Shown piece by piece: positions 16,118 to 24,647 of a stretch of 64,000 bases of DNA. Source of the stretch: CAZCFB01 sp964511535 (lineage in GTDB: Bacteria > Myxococcota_A > Polyangia > GCA-2747355 > CAZCFB01); contig CAZEFW010000016.1 in the NCBI GenBank assembly GCA_964511535.1, positions 1 to 64,000 on the forward strand, given 5' to 3'. The translations under genes and the position numbers were made by a program. A model generated the notes under the pieces. It made no database searches. It saw nothing but the letters and a program-made list of their open reading frames with translations, and was not told where the DNA came from. How positions within the stretch are numbered: the first letter of the stretch is position 1; every line of letters starts with the position of its first letter.

Positions 16118-17047
16118 TCACTCCCGGGTCAGCTTGCGGAAGACGTCCTCGAGGCTGGCGCGGTGGCGCTGCATCTCGAGGAGCACCCAGTCGTTGTCGC
16201 GTACGCAGGCGAACAGGTCGCGGCGCAGATCCTGATCGGCGTCGCCGGCGACCACGAAGCCGCTGGCGCCGTTTTCGCCCTCGGAGGCGGTGACCCTGGA
16301 GACGCCGGCCACGGCCTCGAGCTTCTCCTTCACGGCCTTCGCCTCGGCCCCCTCCACCAGCACGCGGTAGGTATTGGCCGCGTCGCGACCGGCCAGCTCG
16401 TCGGGGGACCCGTCCGCCACCAGCTTGCCCTCGTTGATGATGATCACGCGGCCGCAGGTGGCCTGCACCTCGGGCAAGATATGCGTGGAGAGGATGACCG
16501 TCTTCTCCTCGCCGATCTTCTTGATCAGCTCGCGGATCTCAACGATCTGGTTCGGGTCGAGCCCGCTGGTGGGCTCGTCCAGGATCAGGATCGGCGGGTC
16601 GTGGATCATGGCCTGGGCCAGGCCCACGCGCTGGCGGAAGCCCTTGGAGAGCTCGCCCACCGGCTGACCGAGCACGTCGTTCAGCCCGCACACGGCGGCG
16701 ATCCTGCGCAGGCGATCGTCGCGGGAGGCGTTGTCCACGCCGCGCACGCTGGAGACGAACTCCAGCATCTCGAGCGTGGTCAGGTCGTGGTACAGCGGCG
16801 TGTCCTCTGGCAGGTAGCCCACCATGTTTCGCACGGCGAGGGATTGCTCCAGCACGTCGTGGCCGCCAACGCGGGCGGTCCCGGCGGTGGGCGCCAGGAA
16901 GCAGGTGAGCATCTTCATGGTGGTGCTCTTCCCGGCGCCGTTGGGCCCGAGAAAGCCGAGCACCTCGCCCGAGTGGACATCGAATGAGATGCTGTCCACT
17001 GCCAGCTTGGTGCCGTAATCCTTGGTCAGGTTATCCACCTGGATCAT
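16118..17047 (-). CDS. gldA: ABC transporter ATP-binding protein, GldA-like
   Basis: A 309-residue ATPase: Walker A GPNGAGKST, Q-loop region YLPEDTPLY, signature LSKGFRQR, Walker B with DEPTSGLDP, and the switch His in STHILPE. A C-terminal domain of about 90 residues is typical of the CcmA/GldA group. The start MIQVDNLTKDYG (17047) is the normal ABC opening; an in-frame ATG at 17065 is possible. First gene of the gldA-gldF-gldG-DUF4340 operon. The upstream gap (17048-17277) is AT-richer than its surroundings, but I could not define a promoter there. Confidence 0.87.
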   Translation of the reverse strand: MIQVDNLTKDYGTKLAVDSISFDVHSGEVLGFLGPNGAGKSTTMKMLTCFLAPTAGTARVGGHDVLEQSLAVRNMVGYLPEDTPLYHDLTTLEMLEFVSSVRGVDNASRDDRLRRIAAVCGLNDVLGQPVGELSKGFRQRVGLAQAMIHDPPILILDEPTSGLDPNQIVEIRELIKKIGEEKTVILSTHILPEVQATCGRVIIINEGKLVADGSPDELAGRDAANTYRVLVEGAEAKAVKEKLEAVAGVSRVTASEGENGASGFVVAGDADQDLRRDLFACVRDNDWVLLEMQRHRASLEDVFRKLTRE

Positions 17048-17277
17048 GGTCCGTTCTTGCGGCATGGCTCTTACTCTTGTCTGTCTCTGTTGGGGTAGCG
17101 GGATGAACGCAGCCAGGCTGTCATTCAAGCCGTTAATTAGGTCGTCAATTAGCTCTGTTCACCGCTGAACCCCGGTCCAGGTCCCGCTATTCCAGCTTTT
17201 TTTACGGGACAAAATACCCAGCCGGGGTGCCTACCATACCTTGACCGTTTGGGAAACTACATAATAGTTTTAAGGCC

Positions 17278-18525
17278 ATGCAGCGAGCGTGTCCGCTCAT
17301 TCTCCTATCTCTGTTCGCCCTGGTCAGCCAGGTGGCGTACGCCGGCCCCGGTCCGGTGGCGGTGGTGTGCGTGGAACCCCGGTCCCGCGGGGAAGCCCAT
17401 CGCAAGGCCACAGGGGCCGCGCTGGCCCTGCGCGCCGAGCTGGCCCGGCGCGGCCGCCGGGTGGTTGACCCGACCATGGCGCTCTTCTCCGCGGCGGCGC
17501 CGCCCGCCGAGCTGGTGGGCCGGGCGCGCAGGGGGGTCAAGGCGGCGGTGGAGGAGTACGACTCGCTGGAGTTCGGCAAGGCCACCGCCGGGCTGACCGA
17601 GGCGTTGGGGCTGCTGCGGGAGGCGATGCAGCAGGACCCTGGCTCGGTGAAGGTGGGCGAGTTCATCATGGCGCTGCACTACCTGGGGGCGAGCGCGTTC
17701 TACGACGGGAACCAGAAGCAGGCGACCAGGCACTTCGGCGACGCCATCGCCTTCTCCCCGGAGAGCCAGATTGACGACGGGATCTTCCCGCCCGATCTGG
17801 TCAAGGCGTTCCGCGTTGTGCGCGACGGCATGGAGCCCGGCGCCTCCCTGGCGGTGAGCGGCGGATCGGGCGCCGAGGTCTACCTGGACGGCAAGCCGGT
17901 GGGCGCCGCGCCGGTGAAGCTGGGCGGCCTGATGCCCGGGTCACACCTGGTGCGGGTGCAGGCACCCGGCTATGTGCCGACCTCCCGCTGGGTGAAGCTG
18001 AAGAGCGGCGGCACCGCGCGGGTGGGGGCGCAGATGGCAGAGGGTGACCAGCTGGCCGCCTTCACGCGGGCGGCTGCGAGCGGGCGCGCCGAGCTGGCCC
18101 GATCGCGCCCCGGCCGCGGCGTCGGAGTGCTGGCCCGGCTGCTCGGGGTGGACTCGCTTGTGCTGGTGGTGGCGCCGGCTGGCGGCAAGGTGCAGGCCAC
18201 CTGGGCCGAGGGCGGGTTCTGGATCAAGCGTTACCAGGCCGCCGTGGGCGAGGGCCGCGAGCCGCTGTTTGCGGCGCACTTCATGGACCGCGGCGCGTCG
18301 GTGGGCGAGGGCGGGCCCGAGTGCCGCCGGGACGCCGAGTGCGGCGCGAAGCGCGCCTGCTCCGACGGGCGCTGCGTGGGGCCGGGGGGCGGCGCGCCGG
18401 TGTACAAGAAGTGGTGGTTCTGGACCATCATCGGGGCCGTGGTGGTGGGCGGCACCGTGGGCGCCGTGGTGGGCACCATGCCGGACAAGTGGACGGCGAG
18501 CGTGCAGCGGGGGAGCTGGCCGTGA
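17278..18525 (+). CDS. PEGA-domain exported protein
   Basis: A 415-residue protein with a signal peptide (MQRACPLILLSLFALVSQV, cleaved near YAG). An alpha-helical TPR-like region covers about 60-170. A PEGA beta domain lies at about 190-245 (AEVYLDGKPVGAAPVKLGGL, GSHLVRVQAPGY). A small Cys motif (CRRDAECGAKRACSDGRC) and a C-terminal TM (about 381-402) follow. PEGA domains are found on surface proteins and near kinases in Myxococcota. The stop overlaps the start of the next gene (GTGA), so the two are translationally coupled. Confidence 0.75.
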   Translation: MQRACPLILLSLFALVSQVAYAGPGPVAVVCVEPRSRGEAHRKATGAALALRAELARRGRRVVDPTMALFSAAAPPAELVGRARRGVKAAVEEYDSLEFGKATAGLTEALGLLREAMQQDPGSVKVGEFIMALHYLGASAFYDGNQKQATRHFGDAIAFSPESQIDDGIFPPDLVKAFRVVRDGMEPGASLAVSGGSGAEVYLDGKPVGAAPVKLGGLMPGSHLVRVQAPGYVPTSRWVKLKSGGTARVGAQMAEGDQLAAFTRAAASGRAELARSRPGRGVGVLARLLGVDSLVLVVAPAGGKVQATWAEGGFWIKRYQAAVGEGREPLFAAHFMDRGASVGEGGPECRRDAECGAKRACSDGRCVGPGGGAPVYKKWWFWTIIGAVVVGGTVGAVVGTMPDKWTASVQRGSWP

Positions 18526-19844
18526 CGCGCCTCATGGCAGCTGCGGCGCTGGCCGCGGGCCTCTCGCTGTGCGTGGGGGGCTGCGATCCGGAGCTCTTCC
18601 TCGACACCGCGGGGGTGCACCTGGTGGTGGGGCAGAAGGGGAGGGTCAAGGTGATGCAAGGGGGAGACGGATCGGACCTGATGCTCGACAGCCTGAGCCT
18701 CACCGACTCGCTGGGGCGCAGCTACGACAGGACCAAGCTCAACGCGACCGCGGTGGAAAGCGGCGAGCTGGAGCTGGAGGTGCCCACTGGCATCGCCCCG
18801 GGCTCGGCGAGCCTTGAGGTGAAGACCTCCGCCGGGCATGGCTTCTCTGGCTGGCTACAGATTACCCGGCTGGCCGCCATGCGCGATCTGGCGGGCAAGG
18901 TCTGGATGCTGGCGCTGCCCGACCCGGGCTCCATGAACCAGTACCTCGACATCGCGCCGGGGACCAAGGGCATGGGCAAGGGGTCGGGGCAGGTGGCCAT
19001 CTCGCCGGACGGCAAGCTGCTCGCCTCGTCGGCGCGCTCCATCTGGCGGGTCTATTTCTCCTGGACCGGGGACCACCCGATGAAGCACTTCGTCCAGCTC
19101 ACCCGGGAGGTCATCGACCTCGCCGTGGCGTCCACCGGGCAGACCCTGGCCGCCACGGACCAGGGCATCTTCTACATCCAGCGGCCGGTGTCGCGCGACA
19201 AGGAGCTGGTGCTGGGCAAGGCTGCGCTGGCCACGGGGAACACCGTCTGCCTGGCCGTGGCGCGCAACGCCAAGGCGGCCGCGGCGCTGTCGCTGGTCAA
19301 CTCGTCATCAGCCACCTACAAGCTGTACCGCATCGGGTTGAGCGGGGCGGACCCAAAGATCGAGACCCAGGACAACCTGAGCTGGGTCATCACCAAGGAC
19401 AACGTCTTCGACCTGGCCATGACCCACGACGGGCAGGCGGTGCTGGCGACCAACAAGATCGCCAACCGGCTGACCCTGATGAAGAAGAGCGGCGCCAGGG
19501 TGGGGATGACCCTGCCGAGCGGTCACTCCGGCCCCGTCTCGGTGGTGGCCGGACCGGGGGGCATGTTCTACGTGCTCAACGAGACCAGCAAGAACGTCAC
19601 GGTGGTCACCATCAGCGGCAACAAGCTGAAGGTGCAGAACAAGATCGACCTCGGCCTTGCCGCCAACAGCGGCGCACCCCTGGAGCTGAGCCTGAGCGCC
19701 AACGACGAGCTCGTGGTGCTGGCCCAGCGCGAGGTGGTGCTGGTGGACACCAAGACCGCCCTGGCGACCACCATGAAGTTCACCAACCTCTTCGCCGACA
19801 AGACCAAGGGTGAGATCGGCGCCAGCATCGCGATCCAGCCATAA
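18522..19844 (+). CDS. Propeller-type lipoprotein coupled to the PEGA gene
   Basis: A 440-residue lipoprotein (lipobox VGGC at about residues 22-25) whose body is a series of short beta repeats resembling YVTN/WD40 propellers (VAISPDGKLLASSA, DLAMTHDGQAVLATN, LELSLSANDELVVLAQ). The start is GTG at 18522 with GGGGGAG upstream, overlapping the previous stop by 4 nt; an ATG at 18534 is also possible. The frame is open further upstream in another frame of the PEGA gene, but that part looks like shadow sequence. Role unknown; likely a partner of the PEGA protein at the cell envelope. Confidence 0.72.
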   Translation: MTRLMAAAALAAGLSLCVGGCDPELFLDTAGVHLVVGQKGRVKVMQGGDGSDLMLDSLSLTDSLGRSYDRTKLNATAVESGELELEVPTGIAPGSASLEVKTSAGHGFSGWLQITRLAAMRDLAGKVWMLALPDPGSMNQYLDIAPGTKGMGKGSGQVAISPDGKLLASSARSIWRVYFSWTGDHPMKHFVQLTREVIDLAVASTGQTLAATDQGIFYIQRPVSRDKELVLGKAALATGNTVCLAVARNAKAAAALSLVNSSSATYKLYRIGLSGADPKIETQDNLSWVITKDNVFDLAMTHDGQAVLATNKIANRLTLMKKSGARVGMTLPSGHSGPVSVVAGPGGMFYVLNETSKNVTVVTISGNKLKVQNKIDLGLAANSGAPLELSLSANDELVVLAQREVVLVDTKTALATTMKFTNLFADKTKGEIGASIAIQP

Positions 19845-19875
19845 AAAATGTCGCACAGGGCGGGCGCGAGCACCG

Positions 19876-20015
19876 TTTCAGGCGAGTCCGAAACCGGTAA
19901 AATGTCAAGTGGCGGGGTCAGACCCCCCTGTATGACATTTTATTCGCGGCAATTTCAGGCGAGTTCGGAAACGGTAAAATGTCAAGTGGTGGGGTCAGAC
20001 CCCCCTGCTTGACAT
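19876..20015. repeat. Pair of REP-like palindromic repeats, 77 bp apart
   Basis: Two direct copies (19876-19938 and 19953-20015) each contain a stem-loop with the core GGGGTCAGACCCC. In the second copy the outer arms ATGTCAAG (19979-19986) and CTTGACAT (20008-20015) pair perfectly; in the first copy the right arm is TATGACAT, with two mismatches. They lie between convergent genes and may act as bidirectional terminators. The shape is that of REP elements mobilised by RAYT transposases, but no such transposase is in the window. Confidence 0.8.
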
Positions 20016-20024
20016 ATTGTTTGG

Positions 20025-20897
20025 CTACTTGAACAGGCCCCAGCGCAGGGGGCCTTGCTGGGCCTGGGGCATGTCGGTGGGGCCGATGGGCTTGTTCCAG
20101 TTGTACTTCTGGAGGACCTTGAACAGCTTGCCGTTGAGGTCGGGGTAGTTGGACAGGGACTTGCCTCCGCTCACGGCGTGAATGTCGGTGATGCGGCGGT
20201 CCTTGACGGTGGCGGCCAGGGCCTCGCCCGTGGAGAGCTGGATGTCGCCGTTCATGGTGCTCAACCGGGTGCTCCGCAGGGTGGCGCCTGCCTTGACCTC
20301 GAGGACCGGCGCGGTGTGGCCCACGGTGGTGGGGCGGCCCGGCTTGGTCGGGTCCCGGCGGTCGGGCTTGTTGTAGCTGAACATCAGCAGGTCGCCTGGC
20401 TGCACCTTCTGCTTCCACGCCTCGGGCGTGGTGAGGCGATCGATTGAGCGGATCAGCTTGGCGTTGTCAGTGACGTTGTGCGCGCCGAGGTACTGCTTGG
20501 CGAAGGTCTTGAGCTGGTCGAAGGTGCGGAACTGGGCGCTGTCCACGTACTTCCAGCCCTTCTTCCACACCTTGAAGGTCACCCGCAGGCCCTTGTGCTT
20601 GGCGAAGTTGAGCAGGTTGTCCAGGGCCAGGTCCGCGCAGTCGATCTTCTTGCCCGCATAGCGCGGCAGATGTGTCTTCGAATAATTGGCGAACGCCTTG
20701 TGCTGGGCGCGCCGGGTGCTGCCCTTGAACAGCCAGGTGTCCCCGCCATTACGCAGGGGGTAGGCCCGGTGGGAGGTCAGCCGGCGGGGGGTCTCGTGCT
20801 TCTTGTACACGCGGATGCCGCCCACCTTCTCGTAGGCAGCCGCAGGGAAGGCCACCAGCAGGGTCAGCAGGGCGGCACAGAGATGCTTGGTCTTCAT
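20025..20897 (-). CDS. Secreted protein, possibly NlpC/P60-like hydrolase
   Basis: A 290-residue protein with a signal peptide (residues 1-22, ending AAAY). The segment KKIDCADLALDNLLNFA offers a Cys at a helix start. Later PGDLLMFSYNKPDRR and VGHTAPVLEVK give the PGD turn and His of NlpC/P60-type cysteine hydrolases. This arrangement fits a papain-like peptidoglycan or amide hydrolase, but the match is by motif order only. ATG at 20897 has GAGAG upstream; a longer frame to 21005 would hide the signal peptide. A sigma-54-like element lies 36-51 bp upstream of the start. Confidence 0.6.
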   Translation of the reverse strand: MKTKHLCAALLTLLVAFPAAAYEKVGGIRVYKKHETPRRLTSHRAYPLRNGGDTWLFKGSTRRAQHKAFANYSKTHLPRYAGKKIDCADLALDNLLNFAKHKGLRVTFKVWKKGWKYVDSAQFRTFDQLKTFAKQYLGAHNVTDNAKLIRSIDRLTTPEAWKQKVQPGDLLMFSYNKPDRRDPTKPGRPTTVGHTAPVLEVKAGATLRSTRLSTMNGDIQLSTGEALAATVKDRRITDIHAVSGGKSLSNYPDLNGKLFKVLQKYNWNKPIGPTDMPQAQQGPLRWGLFK

Positions 20898-20932
20898 GGG
20901 TACTCTCACGGTAATCGTCCAGGTACCTGAAA

Positions 20933-20948
20933 GGCACGAAGCGTGCCA
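20933..20948 (-). promoter_or_regulatory. Near-consensus sigma-54 promoter, also a palindrome
   Basis: Read on the minus strand, TGGCACGCTTCGTGCC has the -24 GG and -12 GC at the canonical 10-bp gap. The -12 box reads GTGCC rather than TTGCA. The same bases form a perfect inverted repeat (GGCACG-AAG-CGTGCC), so a protein site or hairpin is an alternative. The predicted RNA start would be about 24 nt before the ATG at 20897. Confidence 0.4.
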
Positions 20949-21056
20949 CACCGCGTGATAAATGATTCCAGCATGTTGGGTGCACGTGGCTGGTGCGCAA
21001 TTCATCGTTTTACGGAGAGGAGTCCGGATTCGAGAGGGGCGAGGCTGCAGCCCTGG

Positions 21057-22676
21057 TCAGAGGGCCAGCCAGGCGCCCTCGATGAAGCGCGGGTCCAGGT
21101 CCCCGGGGGAGAGCGGGCCGAGGACCTCCTGCAGCCGCTCGAGCCATGGCGCGATGAGCGCCTCCCGTTCAGGGGCCAGCGCCTCGGCCTGGCTGCGGGC
21201 CGCGGCCGACAGCTCGCCACCTCCCAGATGGTCGCCGATGAACTGGCCCAGGGCCTCCAGGCTCAGCGGCTGGTCGGCGCGTCCGAGGGCCGCGTTGATC
21301 ACCCGGGTACGAAACAGGTCGCCCAGGGTCACGCCGGCGGGGTAGGGGTCAGGCAGCCCGCGCTGATCCATGAAGGCCACCTCCTCGCCAACCCGCTCCA
21401 CCCACGCTCGCGCCAGCCCCAGCTCCTCGAGGGTCCGGATGGCCCGCGCTTCCCCCGAGGCCGCGTCGAAATAGCGTGGGCGCAGCCTGAGCAGCGCCTC
21501 CACCTGCTGCCGCAGGGGCGGGTCGAGCCGGTTGGCCGCGCCCAGCCGGGCGCCGAGCTTGCCCTCCCGCTGCAGCGGGAGCAGGGCCCGGTGCAGGTCC
21601 AGCCCCATGCTGTGCCCCAGCCGCGCCAGCCGCATCAGCGCGATGCCCGCCAGCGCCGCAGGCCCCCGGGCCACATCCCCGCCGCAGACATACTCCAGGC
21701 CGAGGCTCAGGCGCCAGCGCAGGTCGTCGAGGCTGTGCCGCGCGGCCTCGGTGTCGTCCGGGCTTACGCGGTCGGCGGCCAGGGCGCGATTGCCCAGCGA
21801 GAGCAGCGCTTCGGCGATTCGATCTCGCTCGGATGCATCGTCCAGGGCGGTCACGGCCCGGGTCCAGAAGGACCCGTCGCCCCCTGGCGACAGGGTCAAC
21901 GCGTCAGGGGCCGTGCCCACCGGATCGGCGTCGGCCTTCAGCGCCATGTCCGCCGTACGCTCCGACGGCGACACCGAGGCGGGGTCGAGGTAGGTGTACA
22001 GGATCAGCGAGTGGTGTGGATCGGCGAAGCCGAGGTCTTCCAGCCGGTTGTTGCGCCAGCGCAGGCTCCACTCCTCCAGCTCGGTGGGCAGCTCCCAGAG
22101 CAGGTTCTGCAGCAGCCGTCGGGTGTCCTCGGGCTCCTCCTGATAGAGCTTGTCCAACAGGGTGTTGACCTGGTCCACCTGGGCCTTGCTGTGGGCCAGC
22201 ACCTCCACGGCGTACCAGTTGTCGGGTGATGTCCACACCGCGCCCTCGGGCTCCTCGGGCAGGTTGCCGTCCTCCAGCAGGTACAGGCGGCTCCAGCGCA
22301 GCAACAGGCAGCCGAGCAGCTCGATGTCCAGGGCGTGGATGTGGCGCATGGCCACGTCGTCGGACAGCGTGCTGAGGAAGTGGATCCAGTCCAGCGACTC
22401 CTCCAGCTTCAGCCGGTCGCCCTGCCACAGCTCCAGGTCCAGCACCTCGCGCACCTGGTCCGCCGAGGCTAGCTCAATCAGCTCGCCGGCGTCGCCCATG
22501 CCGACCTCGCAGATCAGCCGGTGCAGCAGCGGGCTCGGCACCTCGGGCATCCACTTGGCCGCGGCCGGGTCCTCCAGGATCTGGTTGGCGATCTCGTAGG
22601 CGTCCTGGGGGCGATGCACGAGCCCGGCGATGCGAGTGATCAGGGCGCTTGGGGAGTCGTCGTCTGGTCTGGTCAT
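21057..22676 (-). CDS. DUF6178 family protein
   Basis: A 539-residue soluble protein, mostly helical, without signal or TM segments. The text matches the DUF6178 pattern known from Deltaproteobacteria: an N-terminal region with SPLLHRLICEVGMGDAGELI, then VLDLELWQGDRL, LDIELLGCLLLRWSRLY and YLDPASVSP. Function unknown. ATG at 22676 has GAGG six nt upstream. It appears to be a single-gene unit; the downstream neighbour is 159 nt away and the 187-nt gap upstream shows no features. Confidence 0.72.
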   Translation of the reverse strand: MTRPDDDSPSALITRIAGLVHRPQDAYEIANQILEDPAAAKWMPEVPSPLLHRLICEVGMGDAGELIELASADQVREVLDLELWQGDRLKLEESLDWIHFLSTLSDDVAMRHIHALDIELLGCLLLRWSRLYLLEDGNLPEEPEGAVWTSPDNWYAVEVLAHSKAQVDQVNTLLDKLYQEEPEDTRRLLQNLLWELPTELEEWSLRWRNNRLEDLGFADPHHSLILYTYLDPASVSPSERTADMALKADADPVGTAPDALTLSPGGDGSFWTRAVTALDDASERDRIAEALLSLGNRALAADRVSPDDTEAARHSLDDLRWRLSLGLEYVCGGDVARGPAALAGIALMRLARLGHSMGLDLHRALLPLQREGKLGARLGAANRLDPPLRQQVEALLRLRPRYFDAASGEARAIRTLEELGLARAWVERVGEEVAFMDQRGLPDPYPAGVTLGDLFRTRVINAALGRADQPLSLEALGQFIGDHLGGGELSAAARSQAEALAPEREALIAPWLERLQEVLGPLSPGDLDPRFIEGAWLAL

Positions 22677-22863
22677 GGGGGCCTCGGGGTGAGATCGCGA
22701 GGTGAGAGTCTACCCGGTCCAGCGCAGACCTCAAAGTGGGAGCGCGACCGGGCCCTACTCGCTGTAGTCCCTGTGCACCGGCTTGCCGAGGGTCACATGG
22801 CTCATTTCAGCAGGTTCGCCATGGTACAGACGTTCAGAAAGCCGACTTGCAAGGCGTGCTCCG

Positions 22864-23868
22864 CTACAGCTTTGCCTTGTTCAGATACTTCAGCAGGTCC
22901 TGCATATAGATCGCGGCGTGGGCCTTGGCGTTGATCACCCAGTTATCCGCGCCCGACAGCTTGGGCGAGGAGACATACTTGCCCGGGAAGAAGTGGTCAC
23001 CTGTGTAGCTCACCGTGCGGTAGATGATGGTCTTGTTCGCGGGCTGGCCGTCGCCCACCCCGCTGGGGGTCTCGTCCGGCTTGTTGAGCTTGTTCAGCCA
23101 GAGCGAGCCGCTGTACAGCTCGGCGCACGCCACGTTGATCATGGCCGCGCCCGGGGCATCACACAGCTTCAGGCCGTGGTTCGGGCCGCTGACGAAGTAC
23201 GCCACGCCGATCTCGTCGCGCTTGATGCCGCCGAGCGCCTTCATGTAGTAGCGCGCCGCGGGCACACCCATTGAGACGGCCACCAGGTTGACCTTGCTGG
23301 CGCCCGAGCGCTTCTTGACCAGCTCCACCAGCCTGGCCAGCTCCGCGGCGTGGTGGGTGTTGGAGCCGCTGGTGCAATAGCCGGAGCAGTCGTTGTCCTG
23401 GAAGGTGATGGCCCACAGCGCGTTGTCGCCGTATCCACCTTTGCACATTGAACTCCGGATCGACTTCCAATCATCGGCAGTGCCGCCGTTGCCATGGATG
23501 AAGATCACCGGCACGCGGGCCGCCTTTCCAGCCTTGGCCGCGCCACCCCAGCCGGTGAAGGTGCGCCCACCGGCCGTGGTCCGCGCAGCCTTGGGAAACC
23601 GGGTCAGGTCCAGCGGGCTGGCAGCGCACGCGGGCTTGGGTGGCGGGCTGGGCGGCATGTCGGCGGCCAGCCCCGAGTCCTTGTTGTTGTTGGTCCCCCT
23701 GTCCGGTTTCTCGTGTGCTCGCGAATCCGGCTTGCTCACCTTGCCGTCCTCCCGAGCCTGGCTCCCGGCGTCAGCGATGGCCTTGCCTGGCCCCTGGACA
23801 GGGTCATCATCACCGCATCCGCCCAGAACCAACGCCACGCTCACCACCCCCAATCCAGTTCGAATCAT
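22864..23868 (-). CDS. Lipase-like alpha/beta hydrolase lipoprotein
   Basis: A 334-residue lipoprotein (lipobox LGGC) with a 70-residue low-complexity Asp/Lys/Pro linker, then an alpha/beta hydrolase of the Lipase_2 (LipA/EstB) type. The oxyanion strand reads VIFIHGNGGTADDW. The nucleophile elbow reads VAVSMG, with Ala replacing the first Gly of GxSxG, as occurs in Bacillus-type lipases. A late His in NAKAHAAIY is a candidate catalytic residue. Four or more Cys could form disulfides. ATG at 23868 has GGAGGAG directly upstream; the longer frame to 23925 has no signal peptide at its start. Likely acts on esters at the cell surface. Confidence 0.78.
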   Translation of the reverse strand: MIRTGLGVVSVALVLGGCGDDDPVQGPGKAIADAGSQAREDGKVSKPDSRAHEKPDRGTNNNKDSGLAADMPPSPPPKPACAASPLDLTRFPKAARTTAGGRTFTGWGGAAKAGKAARVPVIFIHGNGGTADDWKSIRSSMCKGGYGDNALWAITFQDNDCSGYCTSGSNTHHAAELARLVELVKKRSGASKVNLVAVSMGVPAARYYMKALGGIKRDEIGVAYFVSGPNHGLKLCDAPGAAMINVACAELYSGSLWLNKLNKPDETPSGVGDGQPANKTIIYRTVSYTGDHFFPGKYVSSPKLSGADNWVINAKAHAAIYMQDLLKYLNKAKL

Positions 23869-24031
23869 GCGCTCCTCCAGGTGAAGTCCAGAACCTAGCA
23901 GCGGGCATATTGCTGCGCAACACAAAATGAACCTTGCCGAAAAATGCCATGATAATAACCATTAGGTGACCTTGGCTCCGGATTGGCAGGCGGATATCTT
24001 GCGCTGCAGCATGGATGCTCTCCGTACCCCA

Positions 24032-24080
24032 CTTTTTGCTTTTTGCTTTTTGCTTTTTGCTTTTCGTTTTTTACTTTTTG
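24032..24080 (+). repeat. Heptanucleotide tandem repeat CTTTTTG
   Basis: Four perfect CTTTTTG units (24032-24059), one variant (CTTTTCG), an interruption and a further unit (24074-24080). The tract ends 15 bp before the start of the LOG-like gene and is the only strongly AT-rich stretch nearby. It has no SD role. Because 7 is not a multiple of 3, unit changes would alter spacing, or the frame if translation began upstream. Confidence 0.85.
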
Positions 24081-24095
24081 TTCATCCTTGTCCTC

Positions 24096-24647
24096 ATGCC
24101 AACTCCGCCCCCCAAACCGCTCCGCCGCCCTGTCATCTCGATCTGCGGCTCCTCCTCCACCTCCGCCGCCGTCGTGGAGGTCGCCGAACAACTGGGCCAG
24201 CTCATCGTCCAGCAGGGCTGGGTGGTGGCCTGCGGCGGTCGCGGCGGCGTCATGGAGGGCGCGGCCCGCGGCGGCCAGCGAGCCAGAGCCGAGGGCGCTG
24301 AGGGACTGGTCATGGGCATCCTGCCCGGTGCGGACCGCACCGAGGCGAACCCCTACCTCGACCTGGTCATCCCCACCGGCATCGGCCTGGCGCGCAACTC
24401 GCTGGTGGTCCTGGCCGCGGACGTGGTGATGCTCGTGGCAGGCAGCACGGGCACCCTGAGCGAGGCGGCCTACGCCTGGCAGTACGGCAAACCGGTCATC
24501 GCCCTGACCAACACGGGCGGCTGGGCTGCAAAGCTCGCCGGCGTGACCATGGACGACCGGCGCCAGGACCAGGTCCAGGCCGCCGCCGACGCCGCCGGGG
24601 CGGTGGCCATGGCCCGGGCCGCCCTGCAGCAAAGGGGGCTGGCATGA
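24096..24647 (+). CDS. LOG-like Rossmann protein (TIGR00725 type)
   Basis: A 183-residue protein with the lysine-decarboxylase-like/DprA-related Rossmann fold: VISICGSSS at the N-terminus, CGGRGGVMEGAARGG as the GG..G.M motif, and AGSTGTLSEAAYAW in the position of the PGGxGTxxE motif. Relatives include cytokinin-activating LOG proteins, but this small branch is uncharacterised. I place the start at ATG 24096 because the upstream 27 codons are translated repeat sequence (mostly F and L). No SD precedes 24096. The stop overlaps the tilS start (ATGA). Confidence 0.78.
   Translation: MPTPPPKPLRRPVISICGSSSTSAAVVEVAEQLGQLIVQQGWVVACGGRGGVMEGAARGGQRARAEGAEGLVMGILPGADRTEANPYLDLVIPTGIGLARNSLVVLAADVVMLVAGSTGTLSEAAYAWQYGKPVIALTNTGGWAAKLAGVTMDDRRQDQVQAAADAAGAVAMARAALQQRGLA

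Noticed and set aside
17241..17270. Sigma-70 promoter for the PEGA gene (TTGACC with TAGTTT)
   Set aside because: Spacing is 18 bp but the -10 box is poor, and alternatives at 13-15 bp are no better.
24015..24095. N-terminal extension of the LOG-like protein
   Set aside because: The residues are translated heptamer repeat (almost only F and L) and are not like any LOG family start; the start at 24096 gives the normal protein.
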